Below, one piece after another: positions 39,353-50,346 of a stretch of 64,000 bases of DNA. Both the position numbers and the translations under genes were made by a program. The stretch comes from Oceanobacter sp. (GTDB lineage: Bacteria; Pseudomonadota; Gammaproteobacteria; Pseudomonadales; Oceanobacteraceae), in NCBI GenBank assembly GCA_002733645.1, contig NVWL01000004.1:1-64000 (forward strand), written 5' to 3'. Under the pieces are notes generated by a model. That model searched no databases. It had not been told where the DNA came from and worked only from the letters and a program-made list of their open reading frames with translations. Each line of letters opens with the position of its first letter. The stretch's first letter is position 1.

Positions 39353-40412
39353 GGGCAAATCTCCTGATCTCGGCCACAACGTGTTCAGTGGCATCTGTCA
39401 TTGCCAAGCTTCGTGCTTTTTTTGACATATCGCGCAACAATGCACGATCTGTATTTAACTGCTGCCATAAATCGGCTAACCACTCCGCACTCATCTCCGT
39501 TTGTTGACGAATGATGGCTGCGCCTTGCAGTTGTAAATATTGCGCATTGGCGGTTTGATGATCATCAACAGCGAATGGAAATGGAACAAATACCGCGGCA
39601 ACCCCAGCGGCCGCAACTTCAGAGACCGTCAATGCGCCAGAACGACAAACCACTAAATCTGCCCATGAATATGCCGCAGCCATATCATCAATAAATGCCG
39701 TCACTTCAGCATCGATGTTGGCAACTTTATATTGCTCACTCACCTCTTCAATATTTCGTTTACCGGCTTGGTGGCGTAATTGTGGGCGTTCATTTTCTGG
39801 CAGTAATTGCATCGCTTCGAAGACAGAGTTGTTCAGCGCAACCGCACCCAAACTGCCACCAATGATTAAAACGCGTAAATTACCGGTATGGTATTCACGT
39901 TCATCTGGAGCGGGCAGGTCTATCACATCTTTTCGAACGGGATTACCTGTCACTAATGCACCGGGAAGTGCGCCTGGAAAAGCTTGCATCGAAACCGTAG
40001 AGATTTTTTGTAATAGACGGTTAGTCATTCCCGCAAAGGCATTTTGTTCATGTATTAATAACGGAATACCTTTTAACCACGCAGCTACTCCCCCCGGACC
40101 AGTGGCATAACCACCCAGCCCCATAACTGCATTTGGTTTTACACGACGTATAACAGCGAGAGCTTGCCACACCGCTTTAATAATTCGAAAAGGAGCCAAG
40201 GCCAAGCCAAATTTTCCTTTCCCCCGAAGCCCAGCAATATTAATAGTATGTAAGGGAAAACCATTAGCAGGAACCAAATCAGCTTCAATACCCGCTTTAG
40301 TTCCTAACCAATGTACTTCATAACCTTCGGCTTTTAATTCATGCGCCACCGCTAGTGCAGGAAATACATGCCCACCAGTACCACCCGCCATCATGAGAAC
40401 AACATTACTCAT
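39342..40412 (-). CDS. murG: UDP-GlcNAc transferase MurG
   Basis: Transfers GlcNAc to lipid I to make lipid II at the inner face of the membrane. Seen: [14 protein letters not shown] around residues 10-23, [12 protein letters not shown] near 125, the GGSLGA nucleotide-binding loop near 187, and the [10 protein letters not shown] donor site near 243. The 356 residues are normal. The ATG has a GGAGG site and lies eight bases inside ftsW. Confidence 0.97.
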   Translation of the reverse strand: MSNVVLMMAGGTGGHVFPALAVAHELKAEGYEVHWLGTKAGIEADLVPANGFPLHTINIAGLRGKGKFGLALAPFRIIKAVWQALAVIRRVKPNAVMGLGGYATGPGGVAAWLKGIPLLIHEQNAFAGMTNRLLQKISTVSMQAFPGALPGALVTGNPVRKDVIDLPAPDEREYHTGNLRVLIIGGSLGAVALNNSVFEAMQLLPENERPQLRHQAGKRNIEEVSEQYKVANIDAEVTAFIDDMAAAYSWADLVVCRSGALTVSEVAAAGVAAVFVPFPFAVDDHQTANAQYLQLQGAAIIRQQTEMSAEWLADLWQQLNTDRALLRDMSKKARSLAMTDATEHVVAEIRRFAREQ

Positions 40413-41577
40413 TATCGTCCTCCTCACTCTCTTCATCTAATTCATGACCTTCTTCAACTTGCTTAGTCTCGTAGGCAATGCGCATAACAATGCCAATCAT
40501 GGCGCAACACATCATCAAACTACTGCCGCCATAACTATAAAATGGCAAGGTCAAGCCTTTGGTCGGCAACAAACCAGTGTTCACCCCGAGATTAATGACA
40601 ACTTGAAGTCCTAAAAGCGAAGCAATACCCAAGGCGATATACGCCGCATACATCAGTCCCGCTTTTTGCGCGCGCCATGAAATTTTCCAAATCGTAGCAA
40701 TAGTGAAAGCCAGTAATAACAACGCGGCAATACCACCAAATAAACCGGTTTCTTCAGACCAAATGGCAAATACAAAGTCAGTATGGGCTTCAGGTAAGTA
40801 GAAGAGCTTTTGTACACTTTCGCCAAAGCCAACGCCAAACCACTCACCACGGCCAAATGCGATTAATGATTGAGTTAACTGATAGCCTGTTCCGTACACT
40901 TGCTCTGGTGCCCAAGGATCAAGGTATGCCATCAATCGCTGCATTCGATAATCTTCACCTGTCACAACAATGCTACTGATCACAACGGTAGCGAACGTTA
41001 ATAAGAAAAATTGACCGGCTTTAACGCCACCTAAAAATAGCTGAATCATGGCGGCACCAAGTAACACAACCACGGCACCAAAGTCAGGCTCAGCAAGTAA
41101 CAACCCCACCATGGCAGCTAGCAATGCCAATGGCTTTAAGAAACCTGACCACTGACTCTTAACTTCTATCTCACGACGAACCAAGTAACCCGCGATATAA
41201 AACACAGCCCCAAGCTTGGCTAATTCAGAGGCCTGAATTTTAATAATGCCTAGATTCAACCAGCGCTGACTGCCGTTTACTTCGTGCCCTATGCCCGGTA
41301 CAAAAACTAAAATTAAACCGATGAAACCAAGCACCAGTAATAAACCATCAAACTTAGCCCATCGGCTTAGTGGAATTTGCGAAACAACAAAGGTGGTGAC
41401 GATGCCAAATACTAAATAAAATGCATGACGAATAGTGAAATAAGCAGAGTTACCGGTGTAATGCTCTGCAATGCCGGTAGAGGCTGATGCAACCATCAAC
41501 CAACCAACAAATAAGAGTGCTAACCATGGATAAAAAAGAGGACTATTTTGCTGCCAACGCAATGCATCTAGGTTCAT
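40405..41577 (-). CDS. ftsW: Septal peptidoglycan polymerase FtsW
   Basis: SEDS-family glycosyltransferase that works with FtsI. Seen: about ten membrane helices, with family blocks such as NGSQRWLNLG near 105, QASELAKLG, AEPDFGA near 155, and LPFYSYGGSS near 345. It ends in an acidic cytoplasmic tail ([16 protein letters not shown]). I start at ATG 41577, overlapping murD by four bases (390 residues). Confidence 0.97.
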   Translation of the reverse strand: MNLDALRWQQNSPLFYPWLALLFVGWLMVASASTGIAEHYTGNSAYFTIRHAFYLVFGIVTTFVVSQIPLSRWAKFDGLLLVLGFIGLILVFVPGIGHEVNGSQRWLNLGIIKIQASELAKLGAVFYIAGYLVRREIEVKSQWSGFLKPLALLAAMVGLLLAEPDFGAVVVLLGAAMIQLFLGGVKAGQFFLLTFATVVISSIVVTGEDYRMQRLMAYLDPWAPEQVYGTGYQLTQSLIAFGRGEWFGVGFGESVQKLFYLPEAHTDFVFAIWSEETGLFGGIAALLLLAFTIATIWKISWRAQKAGLMYAAYIALGIASLLGLQVVINLGVNTGLLPTKGLTLPFYSYGGSSLMMCCAMIGIVMRIAYETKQVEEGHELDEESEEDDNE

Positions 41578-42935
41578 TTTAAACCCTCGACACATTGGCA
41601 AAAATATTCACCACGGTGAACGTAATTACGAAATTGATCAAAGCTCGCACAAGCCGGTGAGAATAAAACAACATCACCCGCCGTTGCTTTTGCTTTCGCT
41701 GAGGCAATTGCTTCATCAATCGTATTCCAACAACTGACAGCTATCTCGTTTTCTATGTCTTTCTTAATTGCATCTCGATCAGCGCCAAAGGTAAGGACTT
41801 CTGCTACACCAGATTCGTTACATGATTCTGCTAACTCTGAAAAATCTTGGCCTTTCCCTTCGCCGCCAGCGATTAACCAAATACGCCCCGCACATTGAGC
41901 ACCCAATCCAGTGATTGCCGCCAATGTCGAACCCACATTTGTTCCTTTTGAATCATTGAAATAATCAACGTCTTTAATAGATGCAACCCACTGACAACGA
42001 TGCGCAAGACCAGTGAATGACGCCAATGCTTGATAAGTATCAGTAAGCGGCACACCCAAGGCATCAATAAGTGCAAATGCAGCGAGTGCATTCGCAGCAT
42101 TATGTGCACCACGAATTTTCAGTGATGCAACTGGGAACAACAATGTCTCGCCTTTTGCTAACCATTCACTCCCATCTTTAACTATCACGCCAAAATCAGC
42201 ATCACTAACGGGAGCACTTAAAGAAAAGTTAGTCGTACGAATAAGTGCATTTAAGGCTGGACGTGTGTGGTCATCATCACTATTTACTACAATATGTTTT
42301 GCTTGCTGAAAAATTTGCTGTTTGGCTCGTTCGTAATCCGCCATCCCATCATAGCGATCCATATGATCTGGAGAAATGTTCAAAATCGTAGCAACATCAA
42401 CCCCAAGATCTCGAGTCGTCTCTAACTGAAAGCTCGACAACTCCAGCACATAGATATCAATATTCTCTTCATCAGCCAAAAGATCTAAAGCTGGGGTACC
42501 AATATTACCACCCGCGACGGCACGCCTTCCTGTCGCATTCAGCAAATCAGCGGCAAGCGTTGTCACGGTACTTTTACCATTTGAGCCGGTAATCGCAATT
42601 ATTGGCTTTTTAGCGTATTCAGAAAATAGTTGAATATCTCCCGACAGAGTGACACCAGCTTGTTCGGCGTCACGAAACTGCTGAGTATTAATACTAATAC
42701 CAGGACTCACCAGCAGCTCATCATACTGGGTCAGTACATCAAGATCAGGTAAGCCTAAAAAAAGTTCGGCTGTTGGAAATTCTGCACGAATAGACTCAAC
42801 ACCAGGTAACTCCGTCCGAGTATCACATAAAGAAAAATTGAGGTGCTTCTTCTGACAAAAACGCGCGCACGACAGACCCGTCAGGCCAAGCCCGATGATC
42901 AAGTAATGCTTTTTAGTAGACGCAACTAATGTCAT
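41574..42935 (-). CDS. murD: UDP-N-acetylmuramoylalanine--D-glutamate ligase
   Basis: Adds D-Glu to UDP-MurNAc-L-Ala. Seen: N-terminal Rossmann IIGLGLTGLSCARF, ATP loop AITGSNGKSTVTT near residues 113-125, LELSSFQLE near 158, NDSKGTN near 320, and SPACASFDQFRNY near 425. The 453 residues are normal. It is followed by ftsW with a four-base overlap. Confidence 0.97.
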   Translation of the reverse strand: MTLVASTKKHYLIIGLGLTGLSCARFCQKKHLNFSLCDTRTELPGVESIRAEFPTAELFLGLPDLDVLTQYDELLVSPGISINTQQFRDAEQAGVTLSGDIQLFSEYAKKPIIAITGSNGKSTVTTLAADLLNATGRRAVAGGNIGTPALDLLADEENIDIYVLELSSFQLETTRDLGVDVATILNISPDHMDRYDGMADYERAKQQIFQQAKHIVVNSDDDHTRPALNALIRTTNFSLSAPVSDADFGVIVKDGSEWLAKGETLLFPVASLKIRGAHNAANALAAFALIDALGVPLTDTYQALASFTGLAHRCQWVASIKDVDYFNDSKGTNVGSTLAAITGLGAQCAGRIWLIAGGEGKGQDFSELAESCNESGVAEVLTFGADRDAIKKDIENEIAVSCWNTIDEAIASAKAKATAGDVVLFSPACASFDQFRNYVHRGEYFCQCVEGLK

Positions 42936-42949
42936 TTACTTTATAACTC

Positions 42950-44032
42950 TTAACGAATTTTTAACGTAGCAAGACCCACCAACACCAAAACAATGGTGAT
43001 GATCCAGAAACGAACTATGACGCGTGGTTCTGGCCAGCCTTTCAATTCAAAGTGATGATGCAGCGGTGCCATCCGGAAAATACGTCGCCCCGTCATTTTG
43101 AAAGAAGCCACTTGGAGAATAACCGAGACGGTTTCGGCAACAAAAATCCCGCCCATAATAAAAAATACGATTTCTTGGCGCACGATCACAGCAACAATCC
43201 CCAGTGCTGCACCCAGCGCTAGCGAGCCAACATCACCCATAAATACTTGTGCTGGATACGTGTTAAACCACAAGAAACCAATACCAGCACCCACCATAGC
43301 CGCACAGAACACAACCAATTCTCCGGCCCCAGCTATATATGGAATATGAAGATAGTTAGCAAAATTTACGTTACCCGCTAAGTAGGCGCAGATCCCCAGT
43401 GCCGCGGCTACCATAACGGTTGGCATAATGGCCAAACCATCCAGCCCATCGGTTAAGTTGACGGCGTTACTTGAACCAACCACCACAAAGTACGTTAGCA
43501 CGACAAACAACAAACCAAGCTGAGGCATAACATCTTTTAAGAAAGGAACAACCAGCTGAGTTTCTTGCGGACTTTGGGCCGAATAAAATAAATAAGCCCC
43601 CGCAATCAGAGCTAATACTGATTGCCAAAAGTATTTCCAACGTGCAGGTAAACCACGAGAGTTCTTCTCCACAACTTTACGGTAATCATCAACCCAACCA
43701 ATTGCACCAAATGCTAGGGTGACTAAAAGAACAAGCCACACAAAACGATTTTCAAGATCCCCCCACAGCAATGTACTGACCGCAATTGAAACCAAAATCA
43801 ATGCACCACCCATCGTCGGCGTACCGGCTTTACTCAGGTGCGACTTAGGACCGACTTCACGAATTGCTTGACCAATCTGGTATTGACGTAATTTACGAAT
43901 AAAAACCGGCCCAAGTACCAAAGCAACCAACAATGCTGTTGTCACCGAAAAAATAGCTCGTAGCGTTAAATAACTGACAACGCCAAAACCCGATTGAAAT
44001 TGTGCCAGCCATTCACTCAGCCAAAGCAACAT
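42950..44032 (-). CDS. mraY: Phospho-N-acetylmuramoyl-pentapeptide transferase
   Basis: Makes lipid I by joining UDP-MurNAc-pentapeptide to undecaprenyl phosphate. Seen: about ten membrane helices, the [10 protein letters not shown] loop near residue 67, DDYRKV near 116, the catalytic [13 protein letters not shown] near 190, and the C-terminal [13 protein letters not shown] loop near 323. The 360 residues are exactly the E. coli length. It follows murF by one base. Confidence 0.98.
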   Translation of the reverse strand: MLLWLSEWLAQFQSGFGVVSYLTLRAIFSVTTALLVALVLGPVFIRKLRQYQIGQAIREVGPKSHLSKAGTPTMGGALILVSIAVSTLLWGDLENRFVWLVLLVTLAFGAIGWVDDYRKVVEKNSRGLPARWKYFWQSVLALIAGAYLFYSAQSPQETQLVVPFLKDVMPQLGLLFVVLTYFVVVGSSNAVNLTDGLDGLAIMPTVMVAAALGICAYLAGNVNFANYLHIPYIAGAGELVVFCAAMVGAGIGFLWFNTYPAQVFMGDVGSLALGAALGIVAVIVRQEIVFFIMGGIFVAETVSVILQVASFKMTGRRIFRMAPLHHHFELKGWPEPRVIVRFWIITIVLVLVGLATLKIR

Positions 44033-44033
44033 A

Positions 44034-45395
44034 TCAGCATTCCTCTTTTTTGTTATTCAAAGCTGCGACGACTTTATCCATCGCCGCACTTCGCGAGCCC
44101 TTAATCAGCAAGGTATCTCTGCTGCCAGTCTCATATTTTAAAAATTCGATAAGTTCATCTTGTGTCCGAAACCAATGAGCATCATCGCCATAAGCAATAC
44201 ATGCTGCTCGACTTAACGGGCCGGTAGCCACAAAGTGATTGATGTTTTTTTCGCGTGCATATTTACCAATACTTGAGTGCAACTCGACGGCTTCGTCACC
44301 CAACTCACCCATATCTCCCATGACCACCCAAGTACAATCAGCCAGCGTCAGTACATCGATCGCGGCTCGAAAAGATTCTGGATTTGCATTGTAAGAATCA
44401 TTAATTAAGTATTGGCCTTTCTCACCTTCTAGCTCCTGCATGCGACCTGCAACAGGTTCAATGGCACTCAACCCTGCGAGTGTTTCTTCAATGGTTAAAC
44501 CGATGGCTTTTGCTGCAGCAACCACAGCTAATACATTGCACACGTTGTGCTTGCCCGGCAGTGGAATAGAGACATTCATGCGCTGACCATCAACCAACAA
44601 ATCAAAGGTGCAGCCATTAATCGTGGCATTGATGTTTTCAGCTCGAACATCTGCGCTATCTGTCAATCCAAAACTTATAACGTTCAAATGCGCAGCGCGC
44701 TTCACCCACTGCGAGAAGTATTTATCATCAGAATTCAGGATGGCTGTACCACCATTCACAATGGCATCAATAAGCTCGCCCTTCGTTGACGCAATATTGT
44801 CAACTGAACCAAATCCTTCTAAATGTACCGGCACAACATTAGTAATAATTCCCACCTCGGGTTTTACTAATTTTGCGGTGTATGCAATTTCACCCACACC
44901 GCTCGCACCTAATTCAATCATTGCCGCTTCATGCTCTGGCTCAAGGCTCAGTAATGTCAGTGGAGCACCAATATGATTATTCAAATTACCTTTGGTAATT
45001 AAGGTATTAAACTTCTGAGAAAGCACACTGCCCATTAACTGTTTAACTGTGGTTTTTCCAGCACTGCCAGTTACAGCGACCACAGGGCCCGTGAATAAAT
45101 CACGATGCCAAGCCGCAATATCGGCTAAAGCTTTTAATGTACTATCAACACAAATTACAGGAATTGATGCAGACACTTGGCGCTCTGCAAGCATGGCCAC
45201 TGATCCTGCTTTTTCGGCATCAGGCGCAAAGGCATGCCCATCAAAGCGGTCACCTACCAAAGGTATATATAAGCTGCCCTCGCTCAACGTACGAGTATCC
45301 GTAGATATATGCGAACATTCAGCACTGACATCTTGAGTAAGGAATTTTCCCTGTGTCACATCGATTAATTCGTACAGAGAAAGATTACGCAACAT
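44034..45395 (-). CDS. murF: UDP-MurNAc-tripeptide--D-Ala-D-Ala ligase
   Basis: Completes the pentapeptide with the product of Ddl. Seen: ISTDTRTL near residue 32, ATP loop [12 protein letters not shown] near 109, the [11 protein letters not shown] motif near 330, and VMGDMGELG near 358. The 453 residues are normal. It overlaps murE by 11 bases. Confidence 0.97.
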   Translation of the reverse strand: MLRNLSLYELIDVTQGKFLTQDVSAECSHISTDTRTLSEGSLYIPLVGDRFDGHAFAPDAEKAGSVAMLAERQVSASIPVICVDSTLKALADIAAWHRDLFTGPVVAVTGSAGKTTVKQLMGSVLSQKFNTLITKGNLNNHIGAPLTLLSLEPEHEAAMIELGASGVGEIAYTAKLVKPEVGIITNVVPVHLEGFGSVDNIASTKGELIDAIVNGGTAILNSDDKYFSQWVKRAAHLNVISFGLTDSADVRAENINATINGCTFDLLVDGQRMNVSIPLPGKHNVCNVLAVVAAAKAIGLTIEETLAGLSAIEPVAGRMQELEGEKGQYLINDSYNANPESFRAAIDVLTLADCTWVVMGDMGELGDEAVELHSSIGKYAREKNINHFVATGPLSRAACIAYGDDAHWFRTQDELIEFLKYETGSRDTLLIKGSRSAAMDKVVAALNNKKEEC

Positions 45396-46878
45396 GATGG
45401 TCTCCGGCTTTTATTAATCCGGCTTTTTGATATCCAGCGTTTAGCAATACAGTTTCATCACTGTATTCAATACGCTCACCGTTAATTTCTTGATAAGTTT
45501 CATGGCCTTTTCCGGCAATAATAACAATGCCGTCTTTTGGCGTTGCAGCGATGGCTTCAGCTATTGCCGCTGCTCTGTCGTGTTGAAAAATAAAGTTTTT
45601 CGTATTTTCATGCTGGGCAATATCAGCAAATATCTGCTCTGGTGATTCCGAACGTGGATTATCGTCCGTAACCCAAACGCTGTCTGCCATCATTGCTGCG
45701 ACAGCCATTAACGGACGTTTACTGCGATCACGATCACCTCCGCAGCCAAACACTAACGATATTGTTTGCGCCAGCGGCTTAATAGCTAGCAGAACATTTT
45801 CTAAAGCGTCCGGTGTATGAGCAAAATCGACAACGGTTTTGGGAAGCTCGTTATTTACATACAAAGCCATCCGACCATCGACAGGCTGCAGCTTGCTTGC
45901 CGCTTTGACCAATGCGCTGAAATCTAAGCCTTGTAATGCCAAGGCCGCTATCGCTGCCGCAACATTTGCGATATTAAATGCACCTAATAAAGACAGGTTT
46001 AAAGTAGCTACACCCCAAGGAGACGTTAAATCAGCAACCATACCTTTTGAAGACATACTGATATTGGAATAACGCACATTGGCAGGCGTTTGGTCACTAC
46101 CAACACTGACTGACCCGGTAGGAAGTTGATCGTTATTCCAGAGCTTCACACCGTATTCATCATCGATATTTACAACAGCAACACGACAGCAACCATTCAA
46201 AAATAACTTGGCTTTAGCGGCAAAGTACTCGTCCATCGTGCCATGATAATCAAGATGATCTTGACTAACATTCGTCAACACAGCGACATCAAAATCCAAA
46301 CCAGAAACGCGATTTTGATGCAATCCATGGGATGACACTTCAATAGCCGCAAAACCGGTATCTCTTTGTTGCATCTCATTTAGATATTGGTAGGTCAAGC
46401 AAATATCAGGGGTTGTATTGCGAGTCGCCTCTAGCGCTGGCCAAACACCATTACCCAAAGTACCTAAAATTCCACATGACTCATTAAGCTCACTCAATAA
46501 CTGCGCAACGTATTGCGTCACTGATGACTTACCATTAGTACCGGTAACGCCTATGAGCTTTATTTTTTGTACACCAAGGTAACGTGTTTTCAGCCACTTC
46601 AGTTGCTGACCTTCTTCTTGCGGCACTGAAAAAACAGGCACACCTTTGTCGGTGCAACGAAAACTAAACGCACCTTCAGTGACAATTTCAATAACAGCTA
46701 CCGCACCATTTTCAACGGCACATTCAATGTACTTTTCGCCATGATCATCTAGGCCAGCACGCGCAATAAACAAATCACCGGTGGAAATATCTCGACTATC
46801 CGCATGGATATTAAGAATATCGCGATCCCACTCCGGTGGAATATAAGTATCAGGCGCAACGATATGGGAGAGCTTCAT
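45385..46878 (-). CDS. murE: UDP-MurNAc-L-alanyl-D-glutamate--2,6-diaminopimelate ligase
   Basis: Adds the third stem residue. Seen: HADSRDIS near residue 26, the ATP loop GVTGTNGKSSVTQY near 114, SSHGLHQNRV near 180, and DDNPRSESP near 415; the DNPR form selects meso-diaminopimelate, as expected for a Gram-negative. The 497 residues are normal. It overlaps ftsI by four bases. Confidence 0.97.
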   Translation of the reverse strand: MKLSHIVAPDTYIPPEWDRDILNIHADSRDISTGDLFIARAGLDDHGEKYIECAVENGAVAVIEIVTEGAFSFRCTDKGVPVFSVPQEEGQQLKWLKTRYLGVQKIKLIGVTGTNGKSSVTQYVAQLLSELNESCGILGTLGNGVWPALEATRNTTPDICLTYQYLNEMQQRDTGFAAIEVSSHGLHQNRVSGLDFDVAVLTNVSQDHLDYHGTMDEYFAAKAKLFLNGCCRVAVVNIDDEYGVKLWNNDQLPTGSVSVGSDQTPANVRYSNISMSSKGMVADLTSPWGVATLNLSLLGAFNIANVAAAIAALALQGLDFSALVKAASKLQPVDGRMALYVNNELPKTVVDFAHTPDALENVLLAIKPLAQTISLVFGCGGDRDRSKRPLMAVAAMMADSVWVTDDNPRSESPEQIFADIAQHENTKNFIFQHDRAAAIAEAIAATPKDGIVIIAGKGHETYQEINGERIEYSDETVLLNAGYQKAGLIKAGDHHVA

Positions 46879-48593
46879 CGAATCCCCCCCGCGACTTGCA
46901 ACATCTGATCTTTGCCCGGCTTATCCGGCACAACCTGACGCAGTCTCAGTGCTTGATCCATAATTCGAGAAAATACTGGAGCCGCCACTTCGCCACCGTA
47001 ATACTCTTGACCTTTTGGATCATCAACCACAACAACCAGTACTAAATCTGGATCGGTCAATGGTGCAAGACCAGCAAACACTGCGGTATATTCGGAATCT
47101 TCGTAACCACCACGCCCAATTTTATGCGCCGTACCTGTTTTACCACCAACACGATAACCATCTACGGCGGCACGCTTTCCCGTACCTTTTAACGATACAA
47201 CGGTCTCTAGCATGTTAAGCATTTGGCGAGCCGTGCGCTTAGACATCACAGGTTCACATTCCTGCGATCCTACTTGCTCTAGCAATAATGAAACGTGCTG
47301 ACGACAACCATCAAAAAAGCTGGTGTAAGTTTCTGCCAATTGCAACGGAGAAACAGAAAGACCGTACCCATAGGATACGGTCGATAGACGTAGGTCATCG
47401 AGTTGCTCAGGATAAGGAATACTACTGACAGCCTCTCCCGGAAAGCCTAACGTACCCGGATTCCCCATTCCTGCGTGACTAAAAAATTGCCATATAGATT
47501 CAGCGCCGAGGTCACGGGCTAAGTAGGACACACCCACGTTGCTTGATTTGGTAATAATCCCGGTTAAATCCAGCACACCATAATCGCGGTGATCTCGTAT
47601 TGTTTTATTCTTAATTCGCACATAACCCGGCGACGTATTAACCGGTGTATTGGCTGAATATTTTCCAGATTCCAACGCCGCCGCAACCGTAAATGGTTTC
47701 ATGGTTGAACCTGGTTCAATCAAATCTGCAATCGCACGATTACGCATATGCTGTGGTTTTAAGGTTGCACGATTATTTGGGTTGTATGAAGGCTGACTTA
47801 CCAACGCCAAAATCTCACCAGTCTTTGCATCCAACATCACAGCACTGCCTGCCGCGGCATGATGAGATTGAACAATGGCTTTTAATTCTCGGTAAGCTAA
47901 ATACTGCAAACGTAAATCAATAGTTAATGCTAGATCATTACCCGACTTGGCTACGGAGTCGACACCCAGCTGTTTAATCACATTACCAAAAAGATCCTTC
48001 ACCACCTGACGACTACCATTTGATCCTTTCAAATGATCTTCAAATGCAAGCTCTAATCCTTCCTGGCCTTTGCCATCAATATTAACCAAGCCTACTGTAT
48101 GCGCTGTGATTTCGGCCGCCGGGTAGTAACGACGAAAATCATCGTCACCATAAAGGCCTGCTATTTTCTGGCTTAATATTTGTTCCGCTATTTCAGGCTG
48201 AACTTGGCGTTTAATGTAATAAAACGAACGACCTTGACGAGCAACACGATCAACCTTACGAATCAGTTCTCGTGAATTAATTCCGAGCATTTTTGCAACA
48301 CTGGTTAATTTTCTCGGATCGACCTGCTGAGGGTTAACCCACAAGGTCACCACCGGCGTACTGACCGCTAACGGAGAACCAAAACGATCGGTAATATTCC
48401 CACGAGAGGCCATCTGAACTTCGCTACGAACCGTACGTTTCTCACCTTGTTCAAATAGAAATGGTTGCTCTATCGTGTGCAACATCACCATTCGACCTGC
48501 AACTACCAATAACAAAAGTGCGAAGACAGCCAGCACTAGCGCAAAGCGCCAGCGTTCAACTCCTTCTACTTTTGTCTCTTCGGTGTTGCTCAT
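46875..48593 (-). CDS. ftsI: Peptidoglycan transpeptidase FtsI (PBP3)
   Basis: Septum-specific class B penicillin-binding protein. Seen: a short cytoplasmic N-terminus, one transmembrane helix (about residues 16-38), the dimerisation domain starting at ASRGNITDRFGSPLA, then the SxxK motif in GSTMKPF (catalytic Ser near 298), SSN near 350, and KTGT near 492. The 572 residues are normal. It shares one base with ftsL. Confidence 0.97.
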   Translation of the reverse strand: MSNTEETKVEGVERWRFALVLAVFALLLLVVAGRMVMLHTIEQPFLFEQGEKRTVRSEVQMASRGNITDRFGSPLAVSTPVVTLWVNPQQVDPRKLTSVAKMLGINSRELIRKVDRVARQGRSFYYIKRQVQPEIAEQILSQKIAGLYGDDDFRRYYPAAEITAHTVGLVNIDGKGQEGLELAFEDHLKGSNGSRQVVKDLFGNVIKQLGVDSVAKSGNDLALTIDLRLQYLAYRELKAIVQSHHAAAGSAVMLDAKTGEILALVSQPSYNPNNRATLKPQHMRNRAIADLIEPGSTMKPFTVAAALESGKYSANTPVNTSPGYVRIKNKTIRDHRDYGVLDLTGIITKSSNVGVSYLARDLGAESIWQFFSHAGMGNPGTLGFPGEAVSSIPYPEQLDDLRLSTVSYGYGLSVSPLQLAETYTSFFDGCRQHVSLLLEQVGSQECEPVMSKRTARQMLNMLETVVSLKGTGKRAAVDGYRVGGKTGTAHKIGRGGYEDSEYTAVFAGLAPLTDPDLVLVVVVDDPKGQEYYGGEVAAPVFSRIMDQALRLRQVVPDKPGKDQMLQVAGGIR

Positions 48594-48844
48594 TATCGAA
48601 ATACCTGTGTGTGTTCGGGTTCTTTCATGTCTAATTTTTTACGCGCAAGCGAGTCGATTCGCCCATGGGCAGTTAATGTGCTTTTTTCTAAAACAAGACG
48701 CGTATTCTCTTGCAACAACTCATGTCTAGTGCGATCTGTCCCTTGCCATTCCTGCAACAAATTTCTATGCCAGCTCACCACTTGCACCTGCGCTACCGCA
48801 GAGATAATGACAAGCATCCATAAAAAGCCGTGCGTTACTGTCAC
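48593..48844 (-). CDS. ftsL: Cell division protein FtsL
   Basis: Short bitopic coiled-coil protein that forms the FtsQLB complex. Seen: one transmembrane helix near the N-terminus (about residues 6-24), then a heptad-rich periplasmic helix and a short tail. The 83 residues are on the short side for FtsL. The position between rsmH and ftsI makes the call secure despite low sequence conservation. Confidence 0.92.
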   Translation of the reverse strand: MTVTHGFLWMLVIISAVAQVQVVSWHRNLLQEWQGTDRTRHELLQENTRLVLEKSTLTAHGRIDSLARKKLDMKEPEHTQVFR

Positions 48845-49776
48845 GCTAAGCGCTCAGCCAATCGAAGTACGGCGCTACGTGAGCGTGTATTGCAGCGAAT
48901 TTCTTCTTTTGTTGGCATAATTGCCTTGCCGATTTTTTTCATCGTGCGACCCAACTGATCTTCTGTCACCGGAAACCCGGGAGGAAGGTCGAGACCTTTC
49001 TCTTGCGCGCGAATAAAACGTTTCACCATGCGATCTTCCAAAGAGTGAAAACTGATCACGGCTAAGCGACCTTTGGGTTCAAGTAGATCAACACTTTCAG
49101 CAAGAACTTTTTCCAAATCACCCAGTTCGTTATTCACAGCAATGCGAATTGCCTGAAAAGCACGTGTCGCTGGATGTTTGTGCTTTTCCCACGCCGGATT
49201 TGCCACTTTAATAATTTCAGCCAGCTCACTGGTGCGCGTAATTTCACGCTCTTGGCGTTCACGCACTAGGGCTTTTGCCATACGTCGACCAAAACGCTCT
49301 TCGCCGTATTCATAAAATACGCGGGCAATTTCGGCTTCCGGGGTTTGCGCCACCCATTCCGCGGCGCTTAATCCCTCATCTGGGTTCATGCGCATGTCTA
49401 GCGGGCCGTCTTTCATAAAACTAAAACCACGCTCAGCATCATCTAACTGCGGTGAGGACACACCGAGATCTAATAAAATGCCCGTCACGTGATCAATGCC
49501 CAGTGCTTTTAGCTCCTGAGGCATATCCGCAAAACTCGACTGCACAATACGAAAACGGGAGTCCTCAGACTCCAGTTCTTTACCGCTTGCGATGGCTAAT
49601 GGATCTTTATCAAATCCGATCAGCCTGCCTTTCTCGGATAACTGCTGTAGCAGTAAGCGACTGTGACCTCCCCGACCGAAGGTGCCATCGACATATATGC
49701 CGTCGGGGTCAGTCACACAGCCTTCAACTGTTTCATGCAGAAGCACCGTGGTATGGGCTGGGTCGATCATAGTCAC
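48841..49776 (-). CDS. rsmH: 16S rRNA m4C1402 methyltransferase RsmH
   Basis: Methylates N4 of C1402 in the P site of 16S rRNA using SAM. Seen: [12 protein letters not shown] near residue 8, the SAM loop [12 protein letters not shown] near 28, [18 protein letters not shown] near 105, and [13 protein letters not shown] near 245. The 311 residues are normal. It overlaps mraZ and ftsL by four bases each. Confidence 0.97.
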   Translation of the reverse strand: MTMIDPAHTTVLLHETVEGCVTDPDGIYVDGTFGRGGHSRLLLQQLSEKGRLIGFDKDPLAIASGKELESEDSRFRIVQSSFADMPQELKALGIDHVTGILLDLGVSSPQLDDAERGFSFMKDGPLDMRMNPDEGLSAAEWVAQTPEAEIARVFYEYGEERFGRRMAKALVRERQEREITRTSELAEIIKVANPAWEKHKHPATRAFQAIRIAVNNELGDLEKVLAESVDLLEPKGRLAVISFHSLEDRMVKRFIRAQEKGLDLPPGFPVTEDQLGRTMKKIGKAIMPTKEEIRCNTRSRSAVLRLAERLA

Positions 49777-50228
49777 AATGAGATACTCATAATTTGTTCT
49801 GAAAGCTGACTCTCGTCATTCGCTTCATCTAGATATTCTTCACGGGTGCCTTCCCAAGCATCTTTACTCCAAAGCTCTAGTTTTTTGCCTTGGCCAATCA
49901 GTACGGTTTCTTTCTCTAATCCGGCGTATTCGCGCAAAGCCGCCGGCAACAAGATTCGACCACTGCCATCAATCTCAACATCTGAGGCGTGACCGATAAG
50001 CAAACGCTGGATACGACGTGCGCGCTTATCAAAAGAAGGCAGGGCAGCGATTTGTTTCTCAATCACTTCCCATTCATTCATCGGATAAACCAACAACGAA
50101 CGCTCTTCGGTATCAATAGTCACCACCAAATGGCCGTCACAAAGCTCCGCCAAACGCTCCCGGTACTTAGCCGGAATCGCTAGGCGCCCTTTGGCGTCCA
50201 TATTGATTGTATTGAGTCCACGAAACAT
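49773..50228 (-). CDS. mraZ: Transcriptional regulator MraZ
   Basis: DNA-binding regulator of the dcw cluster. Seen: two SpoVT/AbrB-like repeats starting at [19 protein letters not shown] (residues 1-19) and again near residue 80 ([12 protein letters not shown]), each with the D-x-x-G-R signature. The 151 residues match the E. coli protein. I use ATG 50228; the open frame runs to 50309 but would cross the operator. It probably represses its own operon through the TGGGN repeats upstream. Confidence 0.96.
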   Translation of the reverse strand: MFRGLNTINMDAKGRLAIPAKYRERLAELCDGHLVVTIDTEERSLLVYPMNEWEVIEKQIAALPSFDKRARRIQRLLIGHASDVEIDGSGRILLPAALREYAGLEKETVLIGQGKKLELWSKDAWEGTREEYLDEANDESQLSEQIMSISL

Positions 50229-50283
50229 TCGTTCGTCCCTAGTTATGTGAGGGGATCTTTTTTGCGCTTCAATCTGCACTAAG

Positions 50284-50308
50284 ACCCACAATTTCCCACT
50301 TTTATCCA
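50284..50308 (-). promoter_or_regulatory. MraZ operator: three TGGxN repeats with 10-base period
   Basis: Reading the minus strand: TGGAT (50304-50308), TGGGA (50294-50298) and TGGGT (50284-50288), separated by five bases each. This is the architecture of the E. coli MraZ box. It lies just downstream of the -10 element and upstream of the mraZ start. Confidence 0.85.
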
Positions 50309-50310
50309 CA
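50302..50310 (+). promoter_or_regulatory. DnaA-box sequence overlapping the MraZ operator
   Basis: TTATCCACA is a perfect match to the high-affinity DnaA box. It overlaps the third MraZ repeat. A single site by chance is possible. Confidence 0.4.
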
Positions 50311-50317
50311 ATTAGAC

Positions 50318-50346
50318 ACTATAGGAATGGACCTACCCTTTTGCAA
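50318..50346 (-). promoter_or_regulatory. Promoter of the dcw operon
   Basis: On the minus strand: -35 TTGCAA (50341-50346), a 17-base spacer, -10 TATAGT (50318-50323). The MraZ repeats begin about ten bases after the -10, in a position to block transcription. Confidence 0.75.
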
